The notes under the pieces were generated by a model. The model was not told where the DNA came from. It did not search any database and saw only the letters and a program-made list of their open reading frames with translations. From contig NZ_JAQZBC010000013.1 in NCBI RefSeq assembly GCF_029239295.1, positions 1 to 64,000 on the forward strand: a stretch of DNA of 64,000 bases, in the 5' to 3' direction. Below are positions 1 to 8,975 of the stretch, piece by piece. A program made the translations under genes and the position numbers. Within the stretch, counting starts at the first letter, position 1. Every line of letters begins with the position of its first letter. The stretch comes from Sphingomonas sp. (GTDB lineage: Bacteria > Pseudomonadota > Alphaproteobacteria > Sphingomonadales > Sphingomonadaceae).

Positions 1-141
1 ACGGCGTGCGTGGTCGTGGCGCACCCATGACGAACCTGTCCCATACGGCTTCCTTCCATTCCAACGAAAGGATCGCACCATCAAATCGTGGGATCAAACA
101 GCTAGGGCCACGGTTGGATCGACGAGGACGCTCTTCAGAAC

Positions 142-1290
142 ATGGAAAACGAGTTTCAGCCCGGCATGCCGGACACGGTCGCGCGCACGCGTGCGGAGCA
201 GCACGTCGATGCATTCGAGCAGCAAGGAGGCTTGTTTGTAGAGGCGGTCCGGCGAACCCGCATGCCGATGTTGGTTGCCGACGCTACCCTCCCTGGACAC
301 CCCATCACCTTTGCCAATCCGGCCTTCCTGGAACTGAGCGGCTACTCACTGGACGAGCTGCTCGGCCAGAACCCGCACTTCATGAACGGGGCGGGCACCG
401 ATCCGGAGGCGATCAAGCAATATACGCAAGCAATGCACGATCGCGTCGATGCCACGCTGGAGATCGTCCAGTATCGCAAGGATGGCTGCGCTTTTCGCGC
501 CATGCTGTTCGCGAGCCCGGTGGAAGATGGTCAGGGCACCGTAATTAGCCATTTCCTCTCCTACCTGGACACCACGCAGCGTTGGGAAGCAGAGGAAAAT
601 CTGCGGATACTGACAGCGGAGCTCGAAGACCGCGTCGCCGCCCGTACCGCCGAGCTGCAGGCTGCAAACGCAGAACTTACGAAGCTGGTGGCCCAGCGCG
701 ACCTTCTGATGGTAGAAGTGAACCACCGGGCAAAGAACAGCCTTGCGGTGGCCGACAGTCTGCTCGCGGTACAAGCGAGGCGACAGCCAGATCCGGCGGT
801 ACGGGCGCAATTCAAAGCTGCCCATGAGCGACTGCACGCGATGGCCAAGGTTCACGACTTGCTGAGCAAGTCTGAGACGAGTCAACGTGTGGACCTCGCC
901 ACCTATCTGGTGCAGCTGTGCGACGCACTTGGCGGTATTGCAGACCGCGCCCGCATCCGAGTCCGCGCGGAGGCCGACACTGGAATATTGCTGGATCCCG
1001 ACACGGCTTTTCCGGTTGGGATCATCCTCACCGAACTGATCACGAATGCTCTGAAGCATGCCTTTCCCGAGGGCTGGAGCGGGGCCATCCTCGCGCAGGC
1101 CCAACAGGCCGGGGGCGGGAGAATAGAACTTTTAGTTCGAGATGACGGGGTAGGTATGCGCCAACTTCGGGAAGGTTCGCTTGGTTTCGGCCTCGTCCGC
1201 TCACTAGTGAACCAGCTCCGCGGCGACATCGCGATAGAGGGAGGCGCGGGCGTCGCGGTACGGATCACCTTCGAGAACCCTGCCGCCTGA
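142..1290 (+). CDS. LOV/PAS-like sensor histidine kinase, HisKA_2 type, lacking the LOV cysteine
   Basis: A 382-aa soluble sensor kinase. Residues about 35-145 form a PAS domain of the LOV type: the NPAF start, the GQNPHF block (75-80) and the YRKDG strand follow the LOV pattern. The cysteine that forms the flavin adduct in LOV photoreceptors (GxNCRF) is replaced by Pro78. A coiled linker (about 145-185) leads to a HisKA_2 dimerisation domain with the phospho-acceptor His195 in VNHRAKN, then a HATPase domain with the ELITNALKHAF N-box and a GVGM motif. There are no membrane segments. The ATG at 142 is preceded by GAGGACG. No response regulator lies beside it. The kinase class is clear; the stimulus is unknown and classical blue-light adduct chemistry is unlikely. 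Confidence 0.85.
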   Translation: MENEFQPGMPDTVARTRAEQHVDAFEQQGGLFVEAVRRTRMPMLVADATLPGHPITFANPAFLELSGYSLDELLGQNPHFMNGAGTDPEAIKQYTQAMHDRVDATLEIVQYRKDGCAFRAMLFASPVEDGQGTVISHFLSYLDTTQRWEAEENLRILTAELEDRVAARTAELQAANAELTKLVAQRDLLMVEVNHRAKNSLAVADSLLAVQARRQPDPAVRAQFKAAHERLHAMAKVHDLLSKSETSQRVDLATYLVQLCDALGGIADRARIRVRAEADTGILLDPDTAFPVGIILTELITNALKHAFPEGWSGAILAQAQQAGGGRIELLVRDDGVGMRQLREGSLGFGLVRSLVNQLRGDIAIEGGAGVAVRITFENPAA

Positions 1291-1530
1291 CCGCCCCAGA
1301 GACGAGCAAAACCGACTCGCCGCTAAGGGTCCAACACGCCGCTCCACGCTCGATCCAATTGCGTCCACTTTTCGCGCTTTTGTCCCACAAGCTGCCTGGC
1401 CGCAGCCGGTCCAGACCGCTGCCGTACCGCTGCCTCAAAATGATTTGGCCCGCTTCGCAGACAAGGCGGGTTTCAGCATGAAAGTGCAAAGTCGCTTCGG
1501 TTGATATTAGAAGCACGAGCGCGCTACCCG

Positions 1531-1551
1531 CTAGCAGGCTGTTGAAGAAGT
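1531..1551 (+). repeat. Left terminal inverted repeat of the IS5-type element
   Basis: This 21-bp sequence begins CTAGCAGGCTG and is the exact reverse complement of 2840-2860. The leading CTAG may be the duplicated target site. Confidence 0.85.
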
Positions 1552-1599
1552 AGCCGAGAGGGCGCGGAAGGCTGCGGGCTACGGCTTTCGGCGGTCGTA

Positions 1600-2777
1600 T
1601 TCGGCCCAGCGATCTTGCGTACACGGCGGCTCTGGGCGGCGACCCCGGGCGGGGCGAGGGAGACGGCGAGCATCGGGTGCGGGCGAGCCGCTGATGCGGT
1701 CGCTCCGAGCAGCTTGGGCAACCGGATCAGGTTATAGGCGGCCGCCGCGAAGGTGAACGACCAGTCGACCTTCTGGAGGTCGCGGAGCTTGGTTCGTCGC
1801 ACTTGATCCAGCCGAACGCCTCCTCGATCCGCTCGCGGACGCGCAGGCTGGCGACCTAGACGGCGTGGCGAGTGGTGCGGAGATCGATCGCCGAACGTCT
1901 GCGGCTGACGTTCTGGGCGACGTGCGGTCGGACGTGCAGTGTACGCAGCTCCTCGACGAAGTCGGCGGCGTCGTAGCCGCGGTCGGCACCCAGCGTGATG
2001 CCGCGGGGCCGGACGGCATGGGGCTCGATCATCTCCAGCGCGGCAAGGCGCTCGGCATGACCGGAGACGCGCGTGAGCCGGGCATCGACGAGCAGACCCG
2101 ACCGGTTCTCCATGAGGCCGTAGCCGATGAAGCAGAGCTTCGCCTCCATGCCCGAGCCCTTGCGGTAGAGCATCGCATCAGGATCGGTGGTGCTGGCGTG
2201 CGTGGCGTTGGAACGCTTCTCGGCGGAAGTCGACGGTCGGGTTGCGCCCGCCGTCGCCGCGATCGCCGCCCTCCGAACGGTCTTGCTCGTCCCGCGGGTG
2301 GAAGCTCTTCATGCTGGCCCAGACTTCGATGAGCGTCCCGTCGACGCTGAAATGATCGTTCGACAGCCGCCGCCGGACACGGGGCTGCGCCAGGATCGCG
2401 GACAGGAACCGCGCAGCGATGTCGCCGTCGAGCAGCCGGTCGCGGTTCTTGGAAAAGGTCGAGTGGTCCCACACTGGCTCGTCCACCCCGAGGCCGAAGA
2501 ACCAGCGGAACAGCAGGTCGAACTCCAGCCGCTCCATCAGCTGCCGCTCCGAGCGCACCGAGTAGAAGGCTTGGAGCAGCATCGCCCGCAGCAGCATCTC
2601 GGGCGCGATCGACGGCCGCCCCATGCCCGAATACAGCGCCGCAAACTCGCTCGACAGCGCGTCGAGCGCTCCGCTCACCACCGTCCGGATCGCCCGAAGC
2701 GGGTGATCGCACCGGACCCGCCGCTCCAGGTCCACGTACGAAAACAGCTCGCCCGACCGCTTGTCCGTGCCCCGCAT
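1600..2777 (-). pseudogene. IS5-family DDE transposase, broken by frameshifts and a stop codon
   Basis: The reading frame opens at 2777 with the typical N-terminus of this group (MRGTDKRSG, then a YVDLERR block) and the DHSTFSKNRDR motif. Homology leaves this frame near 2221, where one base appears to be missing, and resumes in another frame at 2173 with the GLMENRSGLLVD and LGADRGYDA blocks. An in-frame TAG at about 1856 interrupts it, after which the RERIEEAFGWIK catalytic region follows. A third break near 1797 shifts the frame again into the FTFAAAAYNL C-terminus, which ends within about 1600-1740. Three independent lesions make this a pseudogene rather than a programmed frameshift. The exact 3' end is uncertain. 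Confidence 0.85.
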
Positions 2778-2839
2778 CCCACCCTCGCTCGAGGATCACC
2801 GCCAACAAGTGAATCACGTCCCAAACGCTCGCGCCACCG

Positions 2840-2860
2840 ACTTCTTCAACAGCCTGCTAG
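2840..2860 (-). repeat. Right terminal inverted repeat of the IS5-type element
   Basis: This is the perfect 21-bp inverted partner of 1531-1551, on the transposase start-codon side, ending in CTAG next to the OmpA-like remnant. Confidence 0.85.
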
Positions 2861-3084
2861 AGGAAAACGTCATCAAAGCGTTGAGGACAGTAGTTGCCGA
2901 CGAGTTCGGGTTCGCCGCCCCCGCGGGGTATGACCACTTCGACACGTCTATTCTGTGCACGGCCGACAGGATCGTCGCTTCCGTCGGGCCGAGTATTCGA
3001 CACGATCGGCTCACTTTCACCTTTACCGGTTACCTTGAATGCGCGAGTTCGCACGCCGACCTGTTGCTTTAGCCGGCCGGTCAC
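2857..3084 (-). pseudogene. Remnant of an OmpA-family C-terminal domain
   Basis: The minus-strand frame carries the hallmark end of an OmpA peptidoglycan-binding domain: GKGESEPIVSN, a DGSDDP loop and GRAQNRRVEVVI. Only about 75 residues remain. A stop codon lies directly upstream of the GTG at 3084, so the N-terminal part (signal peptide, beta-barrel or linker, and the first half of the domain) is missing. A further OmpA-like stretch (YLTASNV) may persist out of frame near 3120-3150. The reading frame ends in the TAG of the CTAG flanking the IS element. This looks like a gene remnant left next to an insertion hot spot rather than a working protein. Confidence 0.65.
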
Positions 3085-3180
3085 CTACTGTTACCCGAAC
3101 ATTGCGTCAGCGGCGTTTAATTGTTTGAACATTCGACGCTGTTAGATACGCAGACATGTCCTCGCTAGCGTGAGAAATTG

Positions 3181-3468
3181 ATGACAGATGAGCGCGTACC
3201 GCATCGCCGGCCCATGCTGCATAGCGTGACCTTGCGTGGCCCCACAGTATTGGATTGCGAGGCGCGAGCCACGGATGTATCTGAGGCAGGATGCCGCGTA
3301 TCCGTGCCGATCAAGATCTTGGCCGGCTCGTATGTAGAGGTGAGCTTCACCTCGTCTATCAATGCGCAGGGTTGGGTGGCATGGTCAAAAAATGGCGTGA
3401 TCGGCGTTCATTTTGCGGTGCCCATGGCACCGAGGGTTGTTGCCCAGCTAACCGACATCGAGATTTAG
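3181..3468 (+). CDS. PilZ-domain protein (c-di-GMP receptor)
   Basis: A 95-aa single-domain protein. It shows both halves of the PilZ c-di-GMP signature: an RxxxR box (Arg5 to Arg9, RVPHR) and a DxSxxG box (DVSEAG, 32-37), followed by the hydrophobic beta-barrel strands ending in GVHF. Such stand-alone PilZ proteins act as cytoplasmic c-di-GMP effectors. A diguanylate cyclase lies 0.7 kb downstream on the same strand, although not in an obvious operon. The ATG at 3181 is chosen over the TTG immediately before it. The target process cannot be read from the sequence. Confidence 0.8.
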   Translation: MTDERVPHRRPMLHSVTLRGPTVLDCEARATDVSEAGCRVSVPIKILAGSYVEVSFTSSINAQGWVAWSKNGVIGVHFAVPMAPRVVAQLTDIEI

Positions 3469-4132
3469 CGCGTTACTGCGCGGCTGTGCCGGCGCTGCGA
3501 CTCTCAGACGGCGGAACTTTACAACCTTTCGACGGAATTCTTGGCAACATCTAAGCGGCGACATATCCAAAGAGCCCGTCAACCACTTCGACGAATGTTG
3601 TGCGATCTGTGACGGGGGCATCTTCCCACCCCTACCTTGGCCAGCACGCTCGAGTGCTCGGGAAGGCTGTGCGTGATCGCGATAGTAGCAATGCGGCGTT
3701 GTTCCTGATGGCTGAGAACTGGCTGCATCTCGCCGCCGTAGCAATCACCGGTGATTGACCGCAGATCGGCCCTGCGTCTTATCGGCACCTCTCATGCTCA
3801 GGAGACTGGGCGACGACGCACTGTCGGCGCGCTTGGAAAGTCAAACCTTAGCTTGGCCATCACCTTACACGCGCAGTTTGCCGCGCGAGTACTGCTTAAC
3901 ACCTACGAAGATTTCATAACCGAAGTCGATAACGCCGGCTCCTGGGTTAGAACGAAAAACAGGAGACATAACAGGCCACAATAAAGATTACGGGAAAAAG
4001 GCCGATCATACCAGACGATTCTCACATGCACTGACGAAAAGGGCTCACACCATTAATGAAAAAGCCCATAGCTTAAGCATTCGGTAGTTTTTTATGATGT
4101 AAAAAACAACTTTGCATTGCAGGCGCAGGGAA
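3469..4132. other. Gene-free stretch between PilZ and GGDEF genes
   Basis: About 660 bases without a convincing gene on either strand. Short frames here have no recognisable domains and no good ribosome binding site. The last 150 bases (about 3960-4110) are clearly richer in A and T than the rest of the window, and contain runs such as GTTTTTTATG. This fits a promoter region for the diguanylate cyclase gene. Confidence 0.5.
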
Positions 4133-5335
4133 GTGAACGTTTCTATTCACGCAAAGCTGGGACCGACGGCAACGACCGCGCGTTGGCTTTTTGACCCCGC
4201 GGGCAGCGTTGCCTCAAACGGCCGCGCCTTTCTTCTCGGGGAACTGCTCAGCTCAATTCCTGCAGCCCTTATGGCTTCATTTTGTTCGCTGATCGTCGCC
4301 GGGGCAGCGCTCCTCCGCAGTGGCGACCCGGTTTACGCCGGATTTTGTGCCCTCGAGGTTTTGCTGGTGGGCGCGCGATTGGCTGAGTGGCGATCACGCT
4401 CGTCGCGGGTGCGGAGCGATCCCGAATATGTGCCCAGTATAGGCCCGTCCGTCACGTTGTCGGTGCTATGGTGCGTGCTCCAAGGCGCCATGGCGTTCGT
4501 CATGATGTCGTCCGGCGACCTTGTACTTTGTGTCCTATCAGCCACACTGACAATGGCTATCCTGGGTCCGATCTGCGCGCGCAATTACGCTGCACCGCGG
4601 TTCGCCTTCTTGCTGGTGCTGCTGTGTGATCTGCCGTTTGTGGCCGGAGCGGTGGCATCGGGCGAACCTTGGCTTGCCGTCATCGTCGTGCTGACTCCGC
4701 CCTTTCTGATCGGCGCCATGCAGATCATTCGTTCGTTCGGCCACTCTATTGTTCTGACGCTCGAAGCCGAGGCCAAGGCGCTGCACTTGGCGGAGCATGA
4801 TTCGTTGACTGGTATTCTGAACCGCCACGGCATGGATCGCGCGCTCAGCCAGATTACGCCAACGGGCGAGCGACAGATGGCGCTGCTCAGCATTGATCTC
4901 GACGGGTTCAAGCAAGTGAATGACAGACACGGTCACGGTGCCGGCGACGTATTGCTGACAATGGTGGCAGAGCGGCTGGGACGGGAGCTGCGAGCAGAGG
5001 ATCTGCTCGCGCGCATGGGTGGTGACGAGTTCATGGCAATCGTCCGGGATATGACGCCCGAACATGTCGCACCCCTCGTCGATCGGCTGGTTGAAACCAT
5101 CTCTCATGACCCGTACCGCGTCGGGGAACTCGCTGTTCGGGTGGGTGCAAGCATAGGCTTCGCTTGCCTTCCGGAGGATGCGGCGAGCGCGGCCGAGCTA
5201 CGCCTGCGAGCTGACGACGCCCTGTATACCGCAAAGGGCGAAGGAAAAGGGGTTGGCCGGCGTTATCGCGGCACCCTGCAAACCGCAGAATGCGGGGCAT
5301 CGGCGAACGACGCGCAGCAACTTCTCCTGGACTGA
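4133..5335 (+). CDS. Membrane-anchored diguanylate cyclase (GGDEF)
   Basis: A roughly 400-aa protein that should make c-di-GMP from two GTP. The N-terminal half (about 35-200) has five or six hydrophobic segments, forming a membrane sensory module of the kind seen before GGDEF domains. The catalytic domain starts at DSLTGILNR (223-231) and has an intact GGDEF motif (296-300). An RxxD inhibitory site (RAED, 287-290) lies exactly five residues upstream, so product inhibition is expected. The start is uncertain: GTG 4133 gives a sensible N-terminus, while the frame stays open to TTG 4112. The upstream PilZ gene suggests a shared c-di-GMP theme. Confidence 0.88.
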   Translation: MNVSIHAKLGPTATTARWLFDPAGSVASNGRAFLLGELLSSIPAALMASFCSLIVAGAALLRSGDPVYAGFCALEVLLVGARLAEWRSRSSRVRSDPEYVPSIGPSVTLSVLWCVLQGAMAFVMMSSGDLVLCVLSATLTMAILGPICARNYAAPRFAFLLVLLCDLPFVAGAVASGEPWLAVIVVLTPPFLIGAMQIIRSFGHSIVLTLEAEAKALHLAEHDSLTGILNRHGMDRALSQITPTGERQMALLSIDLDGFKQVNDRHGHGAGDVLLTMVAERLGRELRAEDLLARMGGDEFMAIVRDMTPEHVAPLVDRLVETISHDPYRVGELAVRVGASIGFACLPEDAASAAELRLRADDALYTAKGEGKGVGRRYRGTLQTAECGASANDAQQLLLD

Positions 5336-5678
5336 TCATGGCAACCGGCACCGTGCGGCAGTGAAACGGCATTGGCGCCGGACAGTCACCGCCGGCAAGC
5401 CATGGATGCAACAGGACAGGACCGAGGAACTTGCCTGATTGTACCCCCTCCCGTACCCCTTGCTGTGCAACTCGCGAATAATGGGGTAGCAATGTCGCGC
5501 AATTTCGACAGCTTAGCAGGTGAGATTTAGCGGTCGGGACTCCCGTCCTCCCCACCATCCGTTCATCAGCGTTGAACTCTTCCGCCTCGACGACGGTCAT
5601 CTGTTCGCCTGCCCCGCCAGTCGCAGCTGAATAGCTTCCGCCGACCTGATCGGCGCCAGCCACGTCCACCGCGGGAAA
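5336..5678. other. Intergenic stretch, no gene recognised
   Basis: The DNA between the convergent diguanylate cyclase and glutathione S-transferase genes. A minus-strand frame from 5669 reads through it but continues antisense into the cyclase and shows no family features, so it was not called. No strong terminator hairpin was found. Confidence 0.4.
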
Positions 5679-6293
5679 TCAGGCGCTGTAGCTCGCCCGT
5701 CCGGCAACGCGACCGTGCCAGGCTGCCACATTCTCCCACTCCGCCATCGGCTCCATCCCGATCAGCGCGGCGAAATCGATGATCGTGACCGCTGCGATAT
5801 CCGCCATCGAATAATCGTCCCCCATGATGAAGGCACGCCCGTCGGCCAACTCGCGATCTAACCACGCCATTGATCGCCCCAACAGCTCGCGATTCGACGC
5901 GCCATAATCCTGATACTGGGTCAGCAGCGCCGCGGTCGCCGGATGAGCGTGGCGCCAGAACATCTTGGTAGGCTCGCCGAACTGGATCTCGATCCGGCGG
6001 ATCCACATGTCGACCAGTGCCTGCTCCAGCGGCGCCTGCCCGAACAGCGGCGGCTGCGGATGCAGGGCGTCGAGATAGCGGCAGATCGAGACCGTTTCGG
6101 AAATGGTGGTCCCGTCGTCCAGTTCCAGCACCGGCACCTGCCCCAGCGGATTGCGTGCGAGATGCTCGGGCGCCTTATGCTCCCCGCGCCTGAGGTCCAG
6201 CAGCACCTCGTCGAGGGACACGCCCTTCTCGGCCGCTGCCATGCGGACACGGCGGGGATTGGGGGCCGGCGATGGCGCGCTGTACAGTTTCAT
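5679..6293 (-). CDS. Glutathione S-transferase family protein
   Basis: A 204-aa protein with the two-domain GST fold. The N-terminal thioredoxin-like domain begins MKLYSAPSP and contains the cis-proline block GQVPVLELDDG followed by ISETVSICRYLD, the usual glutathione-binding Ser/Glu region. The alpha-helical C-terminal domain ends with the YSMADIAAV motif. The first residues carry SAPSPAPN rather than an obvious catalytic Ser/Cys pair, so the chemistry is open. The ATG at 6293 is chosen because homology starts there, although the frame extends to 6326. It is monocistronic and divergent from the SLC13 transporter. Confidence 0.88.
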   Translation of the reverse strand: MKLYSAPSPAPNPRRVRMAAAEKGVSLDEVLLDLRRGEHKAPEHLARNPLGQVPVLELDDGTTISETVSICRYLDALHPQPPLFGQAPLEQALVDMWIRRIEIQFGEPTKMFWRHAHPATAALLTQYQDYGASNRELLGRSMAWLDRELADGRAFIMGDDYSMADIAAVTIIDFAALIGMEPMAEWENVAAWHGRVAGRASYSA

Positions 6294-6473
6294 GGCGGCA
6301 TCCTGACGCATGGCCCGGCAAAACAAAAGCCGTTGTGCGATCCCTCATCCGGCGTCACCGCCACGTTAATCTCTGCCCGCCCCGCCACCTTCAGCGGCCG
6401 CGCGGCAGCCTTGGTGAATATCGCCGTGATGAGAGGGACATAAAGCGACGCTCGCGCATTTCCGGTCAGCGCC

Positions 6474-8270
6474 ATGACACTGCCCCAGAGCCTTTCGATC
6501 GCTATGCTCCTGGGCATGATGGTGCTCTTCATCTGGGGGCGCTTCCGCTACGACGTCACTGCCATCATTGCCCTGCTGGCGGCGTTGCTGGTCGGGATCG
6601 TAAAGCCTGAGGACGCCTTCAAGGGTTTCTCGGACGACATCGTGATAATCGTCGGCTCCGCGTTGGTGATCTCGGCCGCGGTGCAACGCTCCGGCATTCT
6701 CGAACGCGCGCTTCGCAAGCTGAGCCGCCGGGTGACCCGGGTGCGCTCGCAATTGCTGGTGCTCACCGGCTCGGTCGGCATCGCGAGCGCGCTGGTGAAA
6801 AATATCGGCGCGCTCGCGATGCTGATGCCCGCGTCGTTCCAGATGGCGAAGCGCAATGACACCAGCCCTTCCGTCTTCCTGATGCCGATGTCCTTTGCCG
6901 CGCTGCTGGGCGGGTTGATGACGCTGGTCGGCACGTCGCCCAACATCATCGTCAGCCGCGTACGCGAACAGATGACCGGGCATCCGTTCGGCATGTTCGA
7001 TTATACCCCGGTCGGGCTTGGGCTGTTCCTAATGGGGCTGGTGTATCTGCGCTTCGCCTACCGCCTCATTCCGCGCGATCGCCGCGCTGCGCCGACGATG
7101 GGCGAGGCGCTGGATATCACCGGCTATGTGACTGAGGTCGAGCTGCCCGAGGGGTCGCCCGCGATCGGCGAGACAGTGCAGGCTTTCCTTGATCGCCACG
7201 AGGGCGAGATCATCCTCACCCAGATGCTGCGCGCCGGTATGCGTAGCGCGCCCGGCCCCGGCATGACGCTGCAGGAAGGCGACACGCTGATCCTCAGCGG
7301 CGCGCCTGACGCGCTTGAACGCGCGATCGCCAGCGATCGGCTCGCCTATGAGGGCGAAGGGCGCGATGCGGCGCAGGAACAGCGCGACAAGGAGAAAGGC
7401 AACACGTCGGGCGAGGTCGGCGTGATCGAGGCGGTGGTCAACATGGGCTCCACGCTGGAGGGGCAGACCGCCGGGCGGCTGAACCTGCAGCACATGTTCG
7501 GGGTCAATCTGGTCGCGATCTCGCGGCGCGGCGAACGACTGTCGCGCCGGCTAGCCAACACCGTGCTTCAGGCCGGCGACGTCGTCGTCCTGCAAGGCCC
7601 GCTGGACACCATGCCCGAAAAGCTGCGCCAGCTCGGCTGCCTGCCGCTGGCAGAACGCGAGCTGCGTCTGGGATCACGCCGCGCGACCTGGCTGCCGATC
7701 ATCATCCTTGCCGCCGCGATGTTCCTGACCGCGATGGGCTGGGTTCCGGTCGCGGTCGCCTTCTTCGCCGCCGCAGGCCTCGTCATGGTGACCGGCGCGA
7801 TCAGCCCGAGAGAGGCCTATGATCATGTCGAATGGCCGATCCTGATCATGCTCGGCGCGCTGATCCCGGTATCGGATTCGCTGCGGACCACCGGCGCGTC
7901 GGAGGTGATTGCCACCGGCCTGGCGCAGGTCGCCACTACCCTGCCCGCCTGGGGCGCGGTCGCGCTCATTCTCGCGGCGGCGATGGCGGTGACGCCGTTC
8001 CTGAACAATGCCGCCACGGTGCTCGTGATGGCGCCGATCGCGGCGCAATTCGCCGGCGACCTTGGCTATCGGCCGGAAGCGTTCCTGATGGCCACCGCCG
8101 TCGGCGCCGGTTGTGACTTCCTCACGCCGATCGGTCACCAGTGCAACACGCTGGTCCTGGGTCCAGGCGGATATCATTTCGCGGACTATGCCCGGCTGGG
8201 CGCGCCATTGTCGCTGTTGGTGCTGGTGCTCGGCACCCCGCTCATCCTGTTCTTCTGGCCGCTGTCCTGA
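6474..8270 (+). CDS. SLC13/DASS-family transporter with two TrkA-C domains
   Basis: A 598-aa inner-membrane protein. Two blocks of transmembrane helices (about 5-195 and 400-598) flank a soluble middle part holding two TrkA-C-like ligand domains (about 215-290 and 310-385; GDTLILSG and GDVVVLQG are their typical final strands). Ion and substrate motifs of the family are present: LVGTSPNIIV in the first half and TPFLNNAATVLVMAP in the second. Relatives include sodium-coupled dicarboxylate or sulfate carriers, but the substrate cannot be told here. It stands alone between divergent and convergent neighbours. Confidence 0.88.
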   Translation: MTLPQSLSIAMLLGMMVLFIWGRFRYDVTAIIALLAALLVGIVKPEDAFKGFSDDIVIIVGSALVISAAVQRSGILERALRKLSRRVTRVRSQLLVLTGSVGIASALVKNIGALAMLMPASFQMAKRNDTSPSVFLMPMSFAALLGGLMTLVGTSPNIIVSRVREQMTGHPFGMFDYTPVGLGLFLMGLVYLRFAYRLIPRDRRAAPTMGEALDITGYVTEVELPEGSPAIGETVQAFLDRHEGEIILTQMLRAGMRSAPGPGMTLQEGDTLILSGAPDALERAIASDRLAYEGEGRDAAQEQRDKEKGNTSGEVGVIEAVVNMGSTLEGQTAGRLNLQHMFGVNLVAISRRGERLSRRLANTVLQAGDVVVLQGPLDTMPEKLRQLGCLPLAERELRLGSRRATWLPIIILAAAMFLTAMGWVPVAVAFFAAAGLVMVTGAISPREAYDHVEWPILIMLGALIPVSDSLRTTGASEVIATGLAQVATTLPAWGAVALILAAAMAVTPFLNNAATVLVMAPIAAQFAGDLGYRPEAFLMATAVGAGCDFLTPIGHQCNTLVLGPGGYHFADYARLGAPLSLLVLVLGTPLILFFWPLS

Positions 8271-8316
8271 TCATCGCGACCTATGCGTCGCTGGGTGCCA
8301 AGCGCCTCGCGCGCCG

Positions 8317-8811
8317 TCACAGATTGGCCTGCTCCTCCTTCGGAAGCTCGGCGTCGGGGCCATAGTAAAGCGTTGCGCACTCCCCCGCGAGACAGCCCCC
8401 TTCGATCTCGATGTCGTCGCGATAGGCGTCGGCGATGAATGCCAGCGTGTCGACGTGCTTCGCCTCGAAATACATCGGGTGAACGTCCTCGCGGCCAGCG
8501 CCGAACACGACCCGTCTGACTTTCGACCAGATCGATGCCATGGTGCACATCCCGCACGGCTGCAGCGTCGAATAAAGCGTCGCGCCGCGCAACTCGAGTT
8601 CACCGGTCCCCTCGCAGGCGCGCCTGATCGCCATCATTTCTGCATGGGCGGTCGCGTCGGGCAACTCATGCGTCTGGTTGCGCTCTGCCGCGATCACCTT
8701 GCCATCCAGCACGATCACGCAGCCCAGCGGTGAGGTGGAGGGATGCGACCCCTTCGATCGGGCCACGTCCAGCGCCATCCGCATCCATCGTTCGTCGTCA
8801 TCCTTGCGCAT
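8317..8811 (-). CDS. Nucleoside deaminase (cytidine/deoxycytidylate deaminase fold)
   Basis: A 164-aa zinc-dependent deaminase. The zinc and catalytic motifs are complete: HAE (56-58) and PCGMC (85-89). The Asn region (AERNQTHELPD) and the length resemble guanine deaminase or general nucleoside deaminases more than TadA, although TadA-like activity cannot be excluded. The frame starts with TTG at 8835, but ATG 8811 has an AAGGGA ribosome site seven bases upstream and is preferred. The gene ends close to, and convergent with, the SLC13 gene. Confidence 0.85.
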   Translation of the reverse strand: MRKDDDERWMRMALDVARSKGSHPSTSPLGCVIVLDGKVIAAERNQTHELPDATAHAEMMAIRRACEGTGELELRGATLYSTLQPCGMCTMASIWSKVRRVVFGAGREDVHPMYFEAKHVDTLAFIADAYRDDIEIEGGCLAGECATLYYGPDAELPKEEQANL

Positions 8812-8975
8812 CAGCAATCCCTTCGACCGTGCCAACGCATCACGTGCCGGATCGCCGCCCGACAGAATGAGCAGGCGTCGCCCGCTGCGGCATTGCCCGA
8901 ACTGTTAACCAGTCGCGATTATGCCGGCCCGGACCTTTCTGCGGCATCGCGTCGCATGGGGCATCGATCGGGGGC

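Larger units (their letters stand above)
1531..2860 (-). mobile_element. Decayed IS5-family insertion sequence
   Basis: About 1.33 kb bounded by perfect 21-bp inverted repeats at 1531-1551 and 2840-2860. The outermost four bases on both sides are CTAG, which is palindromic, so they may be a target duplication of the YTAR type used by IS5 relatives rather than part of the repeat. Inside lies one minus-strand transposase with several disabling lesions. The element is therefore probably no longer autonomous, although both ends are intact and could be mobilised in trans. Confidence 0.85.

Noticed and set aside
1..141. Possible end of an upstream gene at the window edge
   Set aside because: One frame ends with a stop at 28-30, but eight or nine codons are too few to identify any gene.
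4042..4070. GGGCT/AGCCC hairpin before the GGDEF gene
   Set aside because: Only five base pairs with a long loop; too weak to call a terminator or RNA element.
5031..5669. Minus-strand frame across the GGDEF end
   Set aside because: The first 60 residues look passable, but it continues antisense through the cyclase and has no ribosome site.
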